This document shows, piece after piece, positions 25,028-33,691 of a stretch of 64,000 nt of DNA. The DNA is taken from the NCBI GenBank assembly GCA_902788095.1, contig CADAIT010000003.1, forward strand, positions 96,416 through 160,415, in the 5' to 3' direction. Made by a program: the position numbers and the translations under genes. The first letter of the stretch is position 1, and every line of letters starts with the position of its first letter. The DNA comes from an uncultured Bacteroidia bacterium (lineage in GTDB: Bacteria > Bacteroidota > Bacteroidia > Bacteroidales > UBA932). The notes under the pieces are model-generated. The model worked only from the letters and a program-made list of their open reading frames with translations. It was not told the origin of the DNA and made no database searches.

Positions 25028-26401
25028 ATGAGTAGCAATAAGATAGCGGCCATACTCACCCAGGCCGAGATAGACCTGGCGCAGCATTGCCTGACATTCG
25101 CCCAGGAGGAAGGAGCGCAGAAGGTGCGCATCACCCTGTCCAAGAGCCTGATGAACCTCATCGGCCTGCTGAACGGCGAGGTGGACAAAACCGCCCATGC
25201 GCTGGACCGCAGCCTGCAGCTGCAGCTGTTCGTGGACGGCCGATACGGGGCTTTCTCCACCAACAAGCTGGAAAAGGAAGGCCTGGAAACCTTTATCCGC
25301 GAGGCCATCGATACGGTAAAGATGCTTCAGGCCGACACCTGCCGCGACCTGCCCGCACCGGAGCGCGTGGCTAAGGATGCCCGCACCGGACGGGAACTGG
25401 GCCTGTTCGACCCGGCCTACGACCAGCTCACCGCCGAAGGGCGGCGCGAACTGGCCCTCGCCTCCTGTCACTTCAAAGCCTCTTCCGCACATTCCGGGGA
25501 CAGCCGGGGAATCTCCCTCCTCGCAGAGGAAGGGGAATACTCGGACAGCGTTTTTGACACCCTCACCATCGACAGCCAGGGTCTGTATGCCCGGCACACG
25601 GAAACCTCCTTCGAGATTGGCTACGAAACCACCGTGGAAGATGCCCGGGGCAATCATTTCTCCAGTTACTGGTGGGATGCCGCTCCCCTGCTTCAGGACC
25701 TCCGGTGGAAAGAATGCGCCGCCATTGCGTACAAGCGGGCCATGGAACAGGTGGGGCCGCAGGAAATCGAAGGCGGAAAATATACGGTGGTAGTGGACAC
25801 GGAATGTGCCTCCAAACTGCTTACACCGGTACTGAACGCCCTGGGGGGCTTTTCGCTGCAGCAGAAGAACTCCTTCCTGGTGGACAGCCTCGGCAAACAG
25901 CTGTTCCCGGAGAAACTCACCATCCTGGACCTGCCCCGCGCCGCAGGAGAAACCGGCAGCCGGCTTTTCGACAGCGAAGGCGTGGCGACCCGGGAAATGT
26001 CCATTGTGGACAAGGGCGTGGTAAAGACCTATTTCCTCAACACGTACATGGCCGCAAAAATGGAGATGGAACCCACCATAGAAGACGCCATACGCGTAAA
26101 AGTGCTCCCGACGGGCGGTCACAAAACGCTGGAAGACCTGCTGAAAGCGGCCGGCGACTGCATTCTGATTACGGGCTTCAACGGCGGCAATTCCAACCCG
26201 GCCACCGGCAACTTCTCCTACGGGATTGAAGGGTTCCTGGTGAAGGACGGAAAAAAAGTGCATCCGGTGCGGGAACTGCTCATCACCGGCAATTTCCTGC
26301 AGCTGTGGGGCAAGCTTTTGGCCACGGCCGATGACGCCCGTCCCTGCCTGTCCAAGCTCATCCCCTCCCTCGCCTTTACCAATGTTGACATTAGTGCATA
26401 A
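25028..26401 (+). CDS. tldE: TldE/PmbA-family protease subunit
   Basis: About 457 residues of the same fold as TldD but without the HExxxH site, as in all TldE proteins: at the corresponding place it reads VVVDTECASKLLTPVLNALGG. Other family blocks are SFEIGYETTVEDARG, RLFDSEGVATREMSIVDKGVV and the final GNFLQLWGKLLATADDARP. It forms a heterodimer with TldD, shaping the entry to the zinc site. ATG 25028 is chosen because it is well placed behind the GGAGGAG ribosome-binding site. The stop codon runs into a dispersed hairpin repeat. Confidence 0.93.
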   Translation: MSSNKIAAILTQAEIDLAQHCLTFAQEEGAQKVRITLSKSLMNLIGLLNGEVDKTAHALDRSLQLQLFVDGRYGAFSTNKLEKEGLETFIREAIDTVKMLQADTCRDLPAPERVAKDARTGRELGLFDPAYDQLTAEGRRELALASCHFKASSAHSGDSRGISLLAEEGEYSDSVFDTLTIDSQGLYARHTETSFEIGYETTVEDARGNHFSSYWWDAAPLLQDLRWKECAAIAYKRAMEQVGPQEIEGGKYTVVVDTECASKLLTPVLNALGGFSLQQKNSFLVDSLGKQLFPEKLTILDLPRAAGETGSRLFDSEGVATREMSIVDKGVVKTYFLNTYMAAKMEMEPTIEDAIRVKVLPTGGHKTLEDLLKAAGDCILITGFNGGNSNPATGNFSYGIEGFLVKDGKKVHPVRELLITGNFLQLWGKLLATADDARPCLSKLIPSLAFTNVDISA

Positions 26402-26443
26402 AAGTCCCTCCCCCGAGGGGAGGGGTTTCGGGAGGGGGTAACA
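26400..26443. repeat. Dispersed GC-rich hairpin repeat, copy 2
   Basis: The stem is CCCTCCCC/GGGGAGGG, then GTTTCGGGAGGGGGTAAC. It begins within the stop codon of tldE. Compared with copy 1 (16297-16340) the stem bases have changed on both sides so that pairing is kept. Confidence 0.7.
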
Positions 26444-26475
26444 TAGACAAAGTTTTGTATTTTTGCAAAAAATAC

Positions 26476-27483
26476 ATGCAGACGGCCGTTGTCATACTGA
26501 ACTACAACACCAAGGACTACCTGAGGCAGTTCCTTCCGGGGCTTATTGCGTCCTGCAAGGGCCTGGACGCCCAGGTAATCGTGGCCGACAACGCATCTGC
26601 CGACGGTTCCGCCGACATGATGACAACGGAGTTCCCGGAGGTGCCGCTCATCCGGCTGGACCGGAATTACGGCTTCACGGGCGGCTACAACCGGGCGCTG
26701 GACGGTATCGAAGCGGCGTATTATGTGCTTATCAATTCCGATATCGAGGTGCCGGCCGGATGGCTGAAACCGCTGGTGGAGTGGATGGACAGCCATCCTT
26801 CCTGCGGTGCCTGCGGTCCCAAGCTTTTGTCCTATGCGCAGCGGGACACGTTCGAGTATGCCGGCGCGGCGGGCGGCCTGGTGGACCGCTACGGCTATCC
26901 GTTCTGCAGGGGCCGCGTCATGCAGCATATCGAGAAAGACCACGGCCAGTATGACACGCCGGCTTCCGTCCTCTGGGCCAGCGGGGCTTGCCTTCTGGTG
27001 CGTGCAAACGTCTGGAAGACTCTCGGCGGCCTGGACGAGCGTTTTTTCGCGCACATGGAGGAAATTGACCTCTGCTGGCGGATGCAGCTGCTCGGCTGGA
27101 AGGTATCTATTGTGCCGGCATCGTATGTGTACCATATCGGCGGCGGGACACTGCCCAATGAATCGCCGTTCAAACTGCAGCTGAACTTCCGCAACAACCT
27201 GCTCCTGCTGGAAAACAATCTCCCCGCCACCTTCGTGGCAGAGGGCTTGGACGAGTCCCGCGCCCGCCGGAAAACACGCCGGCGCATCTTCGCCCGCATG
27301 TGTCTGGACGGACTCTCCGCCCTCGTATTTTTGGTCACCCGCCGCTGGCGTTCCTACCAGGCGGTCGTGCATGCGCACAAGGAATACCGGCAACTGAGAA
27401 AGCCCGGAAACATTCCTGCTTCTCCGGTGCGGCCGGACGGGCTGTATAAAGGATGGATTGTGCCCGGAGGCCTGTTCCGATAG
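26476..27483 (+). CDS. Family 2 glycosyltransferase (rhamnosyltransferase type)
   Basis: About 335 residues. A GT-A fold begins at once: AVVILNYNTKDYL, VADNASADGS, NYGFTGGYNRAL, then NSDIEVPAGWL with the metal-binding acidic motif, SGACLLVRANVW and the catalytic-side EEIDLCWRMQLLGWKV. These place it with WbbL-like transferases that build O-antigen, capsule or other surface polysaccharides. The C-terminal 100 residues are helical and basic, probably membrane-associated. TATTTTTG at 26458-26465 lies only 10 bp before the start, so the transcript may be nearly leaderless. No other glycan genes adjoin it. Confidence 0.9.
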   Translation: MQTAVVILNYNTKDYLRQFLPGLIASCKGLDAQVIVADNASADGSADMMTTEFPEVPLIRLDRNYGFTGGYNRALDGIEAAYYVLINSDIEVPAGWLKPLVEWMDSHPSCGACGPKLLSYAQRDTFEYAGAAGGLVDRYGYPFCRGRVMQHIEKDHGQYDTPASVLWASGACLLVRANVWKTLGGLDERFFAHMEEIDLCWRMQLLGWKVSIVPASYVYHIGGGTLPNESPFKLQLNFRNNLLLLENNLPATFVAEGLDESRARRKTRRRIFARMCLDGLSALVFLVTRRWRSYQAVVHAHKEYRQLRKPGNIPASPVRPDGLYKGWIVPGGLFR

Positions 27484-27602
27484 GCATATCCGAAACGTCC
27501 GTCCACCATTTTTGCACATTTATCCACCCCGCGTGCGCAACTATGGGCTCCAGTATATTTCAGAAAAGACTCAAAAGTGAGTTGACCTCTTTTTGTTAAC
27601 AA

Positions 27603-27633
27603 GGAGATACACTCGCTTCGCTCGGTATGACAG
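27603..27633 (-). repeat. Dispersed TGTCATTCCGAGCG-type repeat, copy 1
   Basis: On the minus strand it reads CTGTCATACCGAGCGAAGCG and then AGTGTATCTCC, matching the short intergenic element common in Bacteroidetes. Related copies are at 31586-31616 and 47867-47903. Confidence 0.65.
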
Positions 27634-27661
27634 GGACGGAGCGTCGCGAGCACGGGCCGAC

Positions 27662-27742
27662 GCACAAATAAGCCACATTTTGTGCGGAAGATTATGCTGT
27701 CGCATGGGCAGATGCACAATAAGGGCACATTTTGTGCGGGAG
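27662..27742. repeat. Two 29-bp imperfect direct repeats
   Basis: Copies at 27662-27690 and 27714-27742, offset 52 bp, share GCACAA-ATAAG and GCACATTTTGTGCGG-like cores (ccACATTTTGTGCGG in the first). Each can fold through GCACAA/TTTTGTGC. A third partial match (TTTTGCACATTTATC) starts near 27511. The role is unknown. Confidence 0.55.
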
Positions 27743-27911
27743 GGTGTGCCGGCAAGGGGGACGTACGCTTACGCCATTGAGCACACGGCCAGCATCACCA
27801 AGGGAAAAAGGATTTTTTCATAGTTTAAATACACTAAGGACCACTACTCCAGAAGGGGATGCAAAATATACAATTTTTATTTTTACCTTTGTAAGATAAA
27901 AGAACGGACAC

Positions 27912-29279
27912 ATGAAAATTATCATCGAAGGAGCCGGCCGTACGGGAGCCCACCTGGCCAAGATGCTCGCCGTGGAGAGCAATGACATCACGGTCATCGA
28001 CGCCGATGCCGGCCGAATCCGCGAACTGGCCTCCCAGGCAGACATAGCCACTATCCAAGGCCAGCCCTCCAATATCGGCACGCTGCGGGAAGCCGGCTGC
28101 GCTGGCGCCGATCTTTTCATAGCCGTAAATCCCAGCATGAACCAGAGCGTGAACATTGTCAGCGCGCTTCTGGCCAAAAAACTGGGAACCAAGCGGGTGG
28201 TCGCCCGTATAGACAACCAGGCATACCTGTCTCCCGAAAACAAGCTGCTTTTCAAGGACATGGGGCTGGACATGATGTTCTTCCCGGAAAAAAGCGCCAG
28301 CGACGAAATCGTGGACATGATGCGCACCAGCGGCGCCACCGACACCCTGGACTTCGCCCGTGGCAAGCTGCAGCTTTCCGTTTTCAAACTGGACGACGAT
28401 TCCCCGCTCCTGGACATGGACGTGAAAACGTTCGTCCATACCGTCAAGGGCATGCAGCCGGATGCCGATTTCCGCATCGTAGCCCTCTCCCGCGGCGGAA
28501 AAACCATCATTCCCAAATACGACACCACCTTCAAGTTCCACGACTACCTGTACATCATTTCCCGCCGGGAAGGCATGCCCATCCTCATGAAATTCCTGGG
28601 AAAAGACAAGGTGGAGATACGCCGGGTCATGATTCTGGGCGGCAGCGAAATCGGCATGATGGTCGCGGAAAAACTGGTGGCCCACAAACTGGACGACATC
28701 AAGCTTATCGACATCAATCCCACCCACTGCCGCAAACTCTCGGAAGACCTTCCGGACGAGGTTGACGTGGTGTGCGGCGATGTCCGCAACTCAGATTTCC
28801 TGCAGGAACAGGACATCCGCGGCTACCAGGCCGTGCTGGCCTTTACCGGCAACGACGAAGTCAACATTCTCACCTGCGTCACCGCCAAGAAAATGGGCGT
28901 TCCGCGCGTGATTGCCCAGGTGGAGAACCTCGAGTACCTGCGCCTGGCGGAGGAACTGGGCGTGGATACCGTCATCAACAAGAAACTTATCACCGCAAGC
29001 CGCATTTACAAGTTCACCCTTTCGGACAAAGTGCGGTCGGTCCGATATGTCAGCGGAACAGATGCAGAAGTGCTGGAATACACGGCCGCACCCGGTTCCC
29101 GCATCACCAAGGACATTCTCAAGAACATCGAATTCCCGGGCGATGCCATCATCGGCGGTGTCATCCGCGGCGGCGAGAGTTTCATCGCCGTGGGCCATTC
29201 CCGCATCGAACCCTACGACCGTGTAGCGGTATTCGCCCTGCCGGATGCCGTCAAGGGCGTGGATAAGATGTTTAAATAA
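27912..29279 (+). CDS. trkA: Trk potassium uptake regulatory protein TrkA
   Basis: 455 residues with two RCK modules. Each begins with a Rossmann nucleotide-binding strand: [19 protein letters not shown] at the N-terminus and [17 protein letters not shown] at about 238-254; each is followed by an RCK-C domain (about 145-225 and 370-450). TrkA binds NAD(H) or ATP on the cytoplasmic side of the TrkH/TrkG channel and gates K+ entry. No trkH is adjacent. It directly precedes the sodium-pump decarboxylase genes, 34 bp away but with a separate promoter box between. Confidence 0.94.
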   Translation: MKIIIEGAGRTGAHLAKMLAVESNDITVIDADAGRIRELASQADIATIQGQPSNIGTLREAGCAGADLFIAVNPSMNQSVNIVSALLAKKLGTKRVVARIDNQAYLSPENKLLFKDMGLDMMFFPEKSASDEIVDMMRTSGATDTLDFARGKLQLSVFKLDDDSPLLDMDVKTFVHTVKGMQPDADFRIVALSRGGKTIIPKYDTTFKFHDYLYIISRREGMPILMKFLGKDKVEIRRVMILGGSEIGMMVAEKLVAHKLDDIKLIDINPTHCRKLSEDLPDEVDVVCGDVRNSDFLQEQDIRGYQAVLAFTGNDEVNILTCVTAKKMGVPRVIAQVENLEYLRLAEELGVDTVINKKLITASRIYKFTLSDKVRSVRYVSGTDAEVLEYTAAPGSRITKDILKNIEFPGDAIIGGVIRGGESFIAVGHSRIEPYDRVAVFALPDAVKGVDKMFK

Positions 29280-29285
29280 TATTGC

Positions 29286-29293
29286 TAACTTTG
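29286..29293 (+). promoter_or_regulatory. -7 box of the decarboxylase operon
   Basis: TAACTTTG matches TAnnTTTG and lies 20 bp before the start codon at 29314. No TTTG is found at the -33 position, which falls in the end of trkA. Confidence 0.5.
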
Positions 29294-29313
29294 TACGATT
29301 TATAAGAACCGAT

Positions 29314-30870
29314 ATGAGCATCCAGACGGATAAGATTCAACAATTGGTGGAACGCCGGGCCAAAGCCCGCATGGGCGGCGGTGAAAAGCGCATCGAGGCC
29401 CAGCACGCCAAAGGAAAAATGACGGCCCGCGAGCGCCTGGCCCTGCTGCTGGACAAGGGCAGCTTTGAAGAATTCGACATGTTTGTCCAGCACCGCTGCA
29501 CCAACTTCGGCATGGAGAAAAGCCATCCGGACGGCGACGGCGTGGTAACCGGTTGCGGCACCATCGACGGCCGCCTGGTGTACGTTTTCGCCCAGGACTT
29601 CACCGTCAGCGGCGGCTCCCTGTCCAAAACCATGAGCGAGAAAATCTGCAAGGTGCAGGACATGGCCCTGCGCAACGGCGCCCCGTGCATCGGCCTCAAC
29701 GATTCCGGCGGTGCACGCATCCAGGAAGGCATCGACGCCCTGGCCGGTTATGGCGAGATTTTCGAGCGCAACATCCTCTCTTCGGGCGTGGTGCCGCAAA
29801 TCAGCTGCATCATGGGACCTTGTGCCGGCGGCGCGGTGTACTCTCCCGCCCTCACGGACTTCACCCTCATGGTGAAAAACACCTCCTACATGTTCCTGAC
29901 CGGTCCCGCCGTGGTGAAAAGCGTCACCGGCGAGGTCGTGGACCAGGAGCAGCTGGGCGGCGCTTCCGTGCATGCCTCCAAGAGCGGCGTGGCGCATTTC
30001 GCCGCCGCCGATGAGCAGGAGGCCATCGCCACCATCAAGCAACTGCTGAGCTACCTTCCGCAGAACAACCTGGAAACGGCCCCCTTCAAGGAGACGTCAG
30101 ACCCGGTCAACCGCCTGGAAGACAGCCTCAATGCCATTGTTCCGGACAATCCCAACAAGGCCTACGACATGTACGGGGTCATTGGCGCCATCGTGGACGA
30201 CGGGCAGTTTTTCGAGATACACAAAGACTTCGCCAAGAACATCATCGTGGGATTCGCCCGTTTCAACGGCCGCAGCGTAGGCATCGTCGCCAACCAGCCC
30301 AAAGTATTGGCAGGCGTGCTGGATATCAACGCCAGCCGCAAGGCCGCCCGCTTTGTCCGCTTCTGCGACGCTTTCAACATTCCCCTGGTCACGCTGGTGG
30401 ATGTCCCCGGCTTCCTGTGCGGCACGCAGCAGGAGTACGGCGCCATCATCACCAACGGCGCCAAACTGCTTTACGCTTACGGCGAGGCCACAGTGCCCAA
30501 GGTGACCGTAACGCTGCGCAAAGGCTATGGCGGCGCCCATATCGTCATGAGCTGCAAACAATTGCGGGGCGATATCAACCATGCCTGGCCCAGCGCACAA
30601 ATTGCCGTAATGGGGGCCGACGGGGCCGTGAACGTGCTGCACGCCAAAGAGATGAAAGAGGACCCGGAGCACGCCGCCCAAATCTTCGAAGAAAAGAAAA
30701 AGGAGTACGAAGACCTCTTCTCCAATCCCTACCAGGCTGCCCAGAAGGGTTACATTGACGATGTGATTGAGCCGCGCAACACCCGTTTCCGCGTTATCCG
30801 CGCCCTGGAGCAGCTGAACGGGAAACAGGCCGGCGTACCCGCCAAAAAACACGATAATCTGCCGCTGTAA
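29314..30870 (+). CDS. mmdA: Acyl-CoA carboxyltransferase, alpha subunit of Na+-translocating methylmalonyl-CoA decarboxylase
   Basis: About 518 residues, cytosolic. It has both carboxyltransferase lobes: [22 protein letters not shown] at the start, the acyl-CoA oxyanion segment [37 protein letters not shown] and [13 protein letters not shown]. It transfers CO2 from methylmalonyl-CoA (or a close acyl-CoA) to biotin on the carrier protein. The start at 29314 is chosen over 29245, which lies in trkA. The downstream genes oadG-like, biotin carrier and oadB-like complete a membrane decarboxylase, so this is not a cytosolic propionyl-CoA carboxylase. It fits the succinate-to-propionate route. Confidence 0.92.
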   Translation: MSIQTDKIQQLVERRAKARMGGGEKRIEAQHAKGKMTARERLALLLDKGSFEEFDMFVQHRCTNFGMEKSHPDGDGVVTGCGTIDGRLVYVFAQDFTVSGGSLSKTMSEKICKVQDMALRNGAPCIGLNDSGGARIQEGIDALAGYGEIFERNILSSGVVPQISCIMGPCAGGAVYSPALTDFTLMVKNTSYMFLTGPAVVKSVTGEVVDQEQLGGASVHASKSGVAHFAAADEQEAIATIKQLLSYLPQNNLETAPFKETSDPVNRLEDSLNAIVPDNPNKAYDMYGVIGAIVDDGQFFEIHKDFAKNIIVGFARFNGRSVGIVANQPKVLAGVLDINASRKAARFVRFCDAFNIPLVTLVDVPGFLCGTQQEYGAIITNGAKLLYAYGEATVPKVTVTLRKGYGGAHIVMSCKQLRGDINHAWPSAQIAVMGADGAVNVLHAKEMKEDPEHAAQIFEEKKKEYEDLFSNPYQAAQKGYIDDVIEPRNTRFRVIRALEQLNGKQAGVPAKKHDNLPL

Positions 30871-30873
30871 GCC

Positions 30874-31818
30874 ATGAGAAAGTTCCTCACAACGGTTCTT
30901 GTCCTCGCTGCGGCAGTGAGCCTGAGCGCCCAGAACGTGAGCGACCTCATCATCAGCGAGGCCGTCGCCCAGCCGGATTCCACCGGCCTTCTGGACGACT
31001 ACGGCCGCCGTTCGGGCTGGATAGAACTGTACAACAAATCCACCGGGACGGTGAATTTCGGCGGATGCTACCTCACGGACGACCGTTCGCAGCTGAAAAA
31101 GAGCCTCATCCCCAAGAGCGACCTCCGCACCAAACTGGGGCCGCGTCAGGTGGTGCTCATCTGGTGCAGCGGCCGCGGTGCAGACGGTACTTTCTACGCG
31201 GACTTCACCCTGGCGCCCGGAAAAACCGTTTACCTGGTTTCCAATGACGGACGTACCATCATTGACTCGCTGGCCATTCCCGCCACGCTTCCTTATGGCA
31301 TGGCAGCCTACAAGCAGGCTTTCGACATCCGTCAGCAGGAGTTTGAATTCGTGGACAATCCGGAAATTCCCACTCCCCGCATGCTCAACGGCGAACATGG
31401 TTCCGCCACCAAAGGCGAGCTCATGAAAGAACGGGACCCGCACGGCTGGATTCTCACCGTGGTCTCGGTCAGCGTCGTGTTCTGCGCCCTGGCCCTGCTG
31501 TGGTTCCTTTTCTGGGTCCTGTTCGACCGGCCCGCGAAAAAGAAAGATGCTCCGGCTGCACGCAGCATGACAAAGGGAAAGCGTCCTGTCATTCCGAGCG
31601 ACAGCGAAGAATCTGAAGTGGCGGCGGCCATCGCCCTGGCGCTGGACATGGAGACCGGCGGAGACACCTATGCGGCCATTGCAACAGCCGTCCACCTGTA
31701 CCTGGCAGATACCGTCCACGACATCGAGCCCGGCATTGTCACCATCCGTCGAAGCGAGAGCGCGTGGAACAACAAATCTCTGAATTTCAGGAAGTCACCT
31801 ATATTGGTAACGAAATAG
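30874..31818 (+). CDS. Lamin-tail domain fused to OadG-type decarboxylase gamma/delta subunit
   Basis: 314 residues: signal peptide (1-20), lamin-tail-like Ig domain (about 21-165: LIISEAVAQ, GWIELYNKS, FGGCYLTDD, VVLIWCSG), one membrane helix (191-217) and a short basic cytoplasmic region ending in AIATAVHLYL, the OadG_C-type helix that contacts the carrier. The soluble Ig domain would face the periplasm. Residues about 237-249 (PVIPSDSEESEV) are translated from a dispersed repeat lying in frame. In classic decarboxylases this subunit is only 80-100 residues, so the periplasmic fusion more than doubles it. It holds the complex together at the membrane. Confidence 0.85.
   Translation: MRKFLTTVLVLAAAVSLSAQNVSDLIISEAVAQPDSTGLLDDYGRRSGWIELYNKSTGTVNFGGCYLTDDRSQLKKSLIPKSDLRTKLGPRQVVLIWCSGRGADGTFYADFTLAPGKTVYLVSNDGRTIIDSLAIPATLPYGMAAYKQAFDIRQQEFEFVDNPEIPTPRMLNGEHGSATKGELMKERDPHGWILTVVSVSVVFCALALLWFLFWVLFDRPAKKKDAPAARSMTKGKRPVIPSDSEESEVAAAIALALDMETGGDTYAAIATAVHLYLADTVHDIEPGIVTIRRSESAWNNKSLNFRKSPILVTK
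31586..31616 (+). repeat. Dispersed TGTCATTCCGAGCG-type repeat, copy 2, in frame within a gene
   Basis: CTGTCATTCCGAGCGACAGC then GAAGAATCTGA, the family consensus, lies inside the OadG-like gene and encodes VIPSDSEESE without breaking the frame. Short TGACA/TGTCA arms flank its start. Confidence 0.75.
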
Positions 31819-31841
31819 TTATAGCGTAAAACAATCATGTT

Positions 31842-32273
31842 ATGAAGACATATAAATTCAAAATCAACGGCAAGGACTACGATGTAACCATCGGCGAGGC
31901 AGAAGGCAAAATGCTGTCCGTAAACGTGAACGGCGCAGACTACCAGGTGGAGTTGGAGAACGCACCCGCGGCTGCTCCGGCAGCAGCACCCGCCGCAACC
32001 ACTCCTGCTCCGGCAGCCACCGCTGCTGCACCCGCTGCACCCAAGGCGCCCGCCGGTGCCGGTGAAAAGGTAAACTCTCCCCTGCCCGGCGTTATCGTGG
32101 AAGTGAGCGTGAAGGAAGGCCAGGCCGTGAAGAGCGGGCAGAAGGTGGCCGTGCTGGAAGCCATGAAGATGGAGAACGAAATCTCCGCCCCCAAGGACGG
32201 CACCATTACCGCCATCCATGTGAACAAAGGTGACAGCATCCTGGAAGGTGCCCCCATCGTAACCATCGCCTAA
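31842..32273 (+). CDS. mmdC: Biotin carboxyl carrier protein of the decarboxylase
   Basis: 143 residues. An N-terminal barrel-like part (1-45, YKFKINGKDYDVTI) leads to a 30-residue Ala/Pro linker (about 46-72) and a C-terminal biotinyl domain with EAMKMENE, where the Lys is biotinylated, set between PLPGVIVEVSVKEGQAV and GDSILEGAPIVTI. It carries CO2 from the alpha subunit to the membrane beta subunit. The stop codon overlaps the beta-subunit ATG by one base (TAATG). Confidence 0.95.
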   Translation: MKTYKFKINGKDYDVTIGEAEGKMLSVNVNGADYQVELENAPAAAPAAAPAATTPAPAATAAAPAAPKAPAGAGEKVNSPLPGVIVEVSVKEGQAVKSGQKVAVLEAMKMENEISAPKDGTITAIHVNKGDSILEGAPIVTIA

Positions 32274-33418
32274 TGGAACACATTTTTGAGTCATTAGCCC
32301 AGTTCTGGGAATACACCGGCTTCGCCAACTGCACGTGGCAGAACCTCGTGATGATTGCCATCGGCCTGGTGTTCATTACCCTGGCCATCGTCAAGGAATG
32401 GGAGCCCATGCTGCTGGTGCCCATCGGTTTCGGCATGATTGTGGGCAACATCCCCATGTTCCCGGGCCTGAACATCGGCGTGTACGAGGACGGCTCCGTG
32501 CTCAACATCCTGTACCAGGGTGTGAAGCAGGGCTGGTATCCCCCGCTCATTTTCCTGGGCATCGGCGCCATGACGGACTTCAGCGCCCTGATTTCTCAAC
32601 CCAGACTTATCCTCATCGGCGCTGCAGCGCAAATGGGTATTTTCGGGGCCTACCTGCTGGCCCTGCTGTTCGGCTTCGCACCCAATGAAGCCGGTGCCAT
32701 CGGCATTATCGGCGGTGCAGACGGTCCCACGGCCATTTTCCTGAGCTCCAAGCTGGCTCCGGACCTGATGGGCGCCATTGCCGTATCGGCCTATTCCTAC
32801 ATGGCCCTGGTGCCGGTGATTCAGAAGCCCATCATGCTGCTGCTGACCACCAAGAAGGAACGGCTGATTCACATGCCCACGCCGCGCGTGGTGTCCAAGA
32901 AAGAGAAGATTGTCTTCCCCATCGTGGGCTTCCTCATCACGGCGTTCATCGTGCCGAGCGGCCTGCCCCTCCTGGGCATGTTGTTCTTCGGTAATCTCCT
33001 GAAAGAGAGCGGTGTAACCAAGCGCCTGGCCAATACCGCCAGCGGTCCGCTCATCGACGTGGTCACTACCCTTATCGGCCTTACCGTGGGCGCTTCCACG
33101 CAGGCGGACAAATTCATCAGCGTCAAGTCCGTCCTTATCTTCGGCCTGGGCCTGCTGAGTTTCGTGATTGCCACCACCTGCGGCGTGTTGTTCGTCAAGC
33201 TGATGAACCTGTTCATCGCCAATCCCGCCAAGAAAATCAATCCGCTCATCGGCAATGCCGGCGTTTCCGCCGTACCGGACAGCGCGCGCGTTTCCGAGGT
33301 CGTGGGCCGCGAGATAGACCCCACCAACCACCTGCTCATGCATGCCATGGGTCCCAACGTAGCCGGTGTGATCGGTTCCGCCGTCGCCGCCGGTATCCTC
33401 CTCAGCTTCCTGGGGTAG
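32273..33418 (+). CDS. mmdB: Na+-translocating decarboxylase beta subunit
   Basis: 381 residues with about ten membrane helices. The family signatures are present: PLIFLGIGAMTDFSALI (conserved Asp in the MTDF segment), FAPNEAGAIGIIGGADGPTAIF with the GGADGP motif used for Na+ and proton movement, KLAPDLMGAIAVSAYSYMALVP and the final MGPNVAGVIGSAVAAG. The subunit releases CO2 from biotin and pumps Na+ outward, consuming a periplasmic proton. It is followed by a strong hairpin terminator at 33447-33484. Confidence 0.95.
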   Translation: MEHIFESLAQFWEYTGFANCTWQNLVMIAIGLVFITLAIVKEWEPMLLVPIGFGMIVGNIPMFPGLNIGVYEDGSVLNILYQGVKQGWYPPLIFLGIGAMTDFSALISQPRLILIGAAAQMGIFGAYLLALLFGFAPNEAGAIGIIGGADGPTAIFLSSKLAPDLMGAIAVSAYSYMALVPVIQKPIMLLLTTKKERLIHMPTPRVVSKKEKIVFPIVGFLITAFIVPSGLPLLGMLFFGNLLKESGVTKRLANTASGPLIDVVTTLIGLTVGASTQADKFISVKSVLIFGLGLLSFVIATTCGVLFVKLMNLFIANPAKKINPLIGNAGVSAVPDSARVSEVVGREIDPTNHLLMHAMGPNVAGVIGSAVAAGILLSFLG

Positions 33419-33446
33419 CCCGACACACAAGCAATTGAATCTTAAA

Positions 33447-33484
33447 CAAAAAGTAGTTGGTGCTGTATCACCAACTACTTTTTG
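33447..33484 (+). terminator. Strong terminator of the decarboxylase operon
   Basis: A perfect 16-bp stem (33447-33462 with 33469-33484, arm CAAAAAGTAGTTGGTG) and a six-base loop; the T run is the last part of the right arm. It could work in both directions. Confidence 0.85.
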
Positions 33485-33600
33485 CACCTGTACCCACAAT
33501 CGCACTGGCCACGATGCCGGCCCCGGGAATGTCGCCGGCGGCGATGGAGGCCTGGACGGTACTGTCAATCAGCGTGATTCAGGATCTCATGAGCCTGAAC
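33485..33600 (-). pseudogene. Possible remnant of a serine-hydrolase-like gene
   Basis: On the minus strand one frame reads IDSTVQASIAAGDIPGAGIV then ASAIVG, resembling the N-terminus of beta-lactamase-family (class C-like) hydrolases, where a helix is followed by IPGA. A stop codon lies just upstream and the frame soon ends in the terminator. It may be a decayed gene piece or coincidence. The rest of this 270-bp gap holds the terminator and the iorA promoter. Confidence 0.2.
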
Positions 33601-33630
33601 CGAGGCTCCGGTTAAAAATTTCAAGTAATT

Positions 33631-33661
33631 TTTGGAAAATTGCTTGAAAGTTTTAACTTTG
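33631..33661 (+). promoter_or_regulatory. Consensus promoter of the ior operon
   Basis: TTTG (33631-33634), a 19-bp spacer and TAACTTTG (33654-33661), an exact Bacteroidetes match, 30 bp before iorA. Confidence 0.8.
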
Positions 33662-33691
33662 TAAGCGTAACAGCGTAAAATACTAACCATA

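Larger units (their letters stand above)
27484..27911. other. 428-bp intergenic region with small repeats
   Basis: No convincing gene. It holds a copy of the 'tgtcattccgagcg' dispersed repeat (27603-27633, minus orientation), two 29-bp imperfect direct repeats (27662-27742), and the upstream region of trkA, including TACCTTTG (27884-27891), a -7-like box 20 bp before the start. An 80- to 130-codon open frame across it on either strand is made of repeat sequence. Confidence 0.6.

Noticed and set aside
22899-26401. Toxin-antitoxin system
   Set aside because: The zeta-like kinase has no antitoxin-sized gene on either side; TldD/TldE are proteases, not a cognate antitoxin.
27354-27755. 133-codon minus-strand frame with CHTERSECIS
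   Set aside because: Its middle is a translated dispersed repeat and its 3' part is antisense to the glycosyltransferase; no gene-like features.
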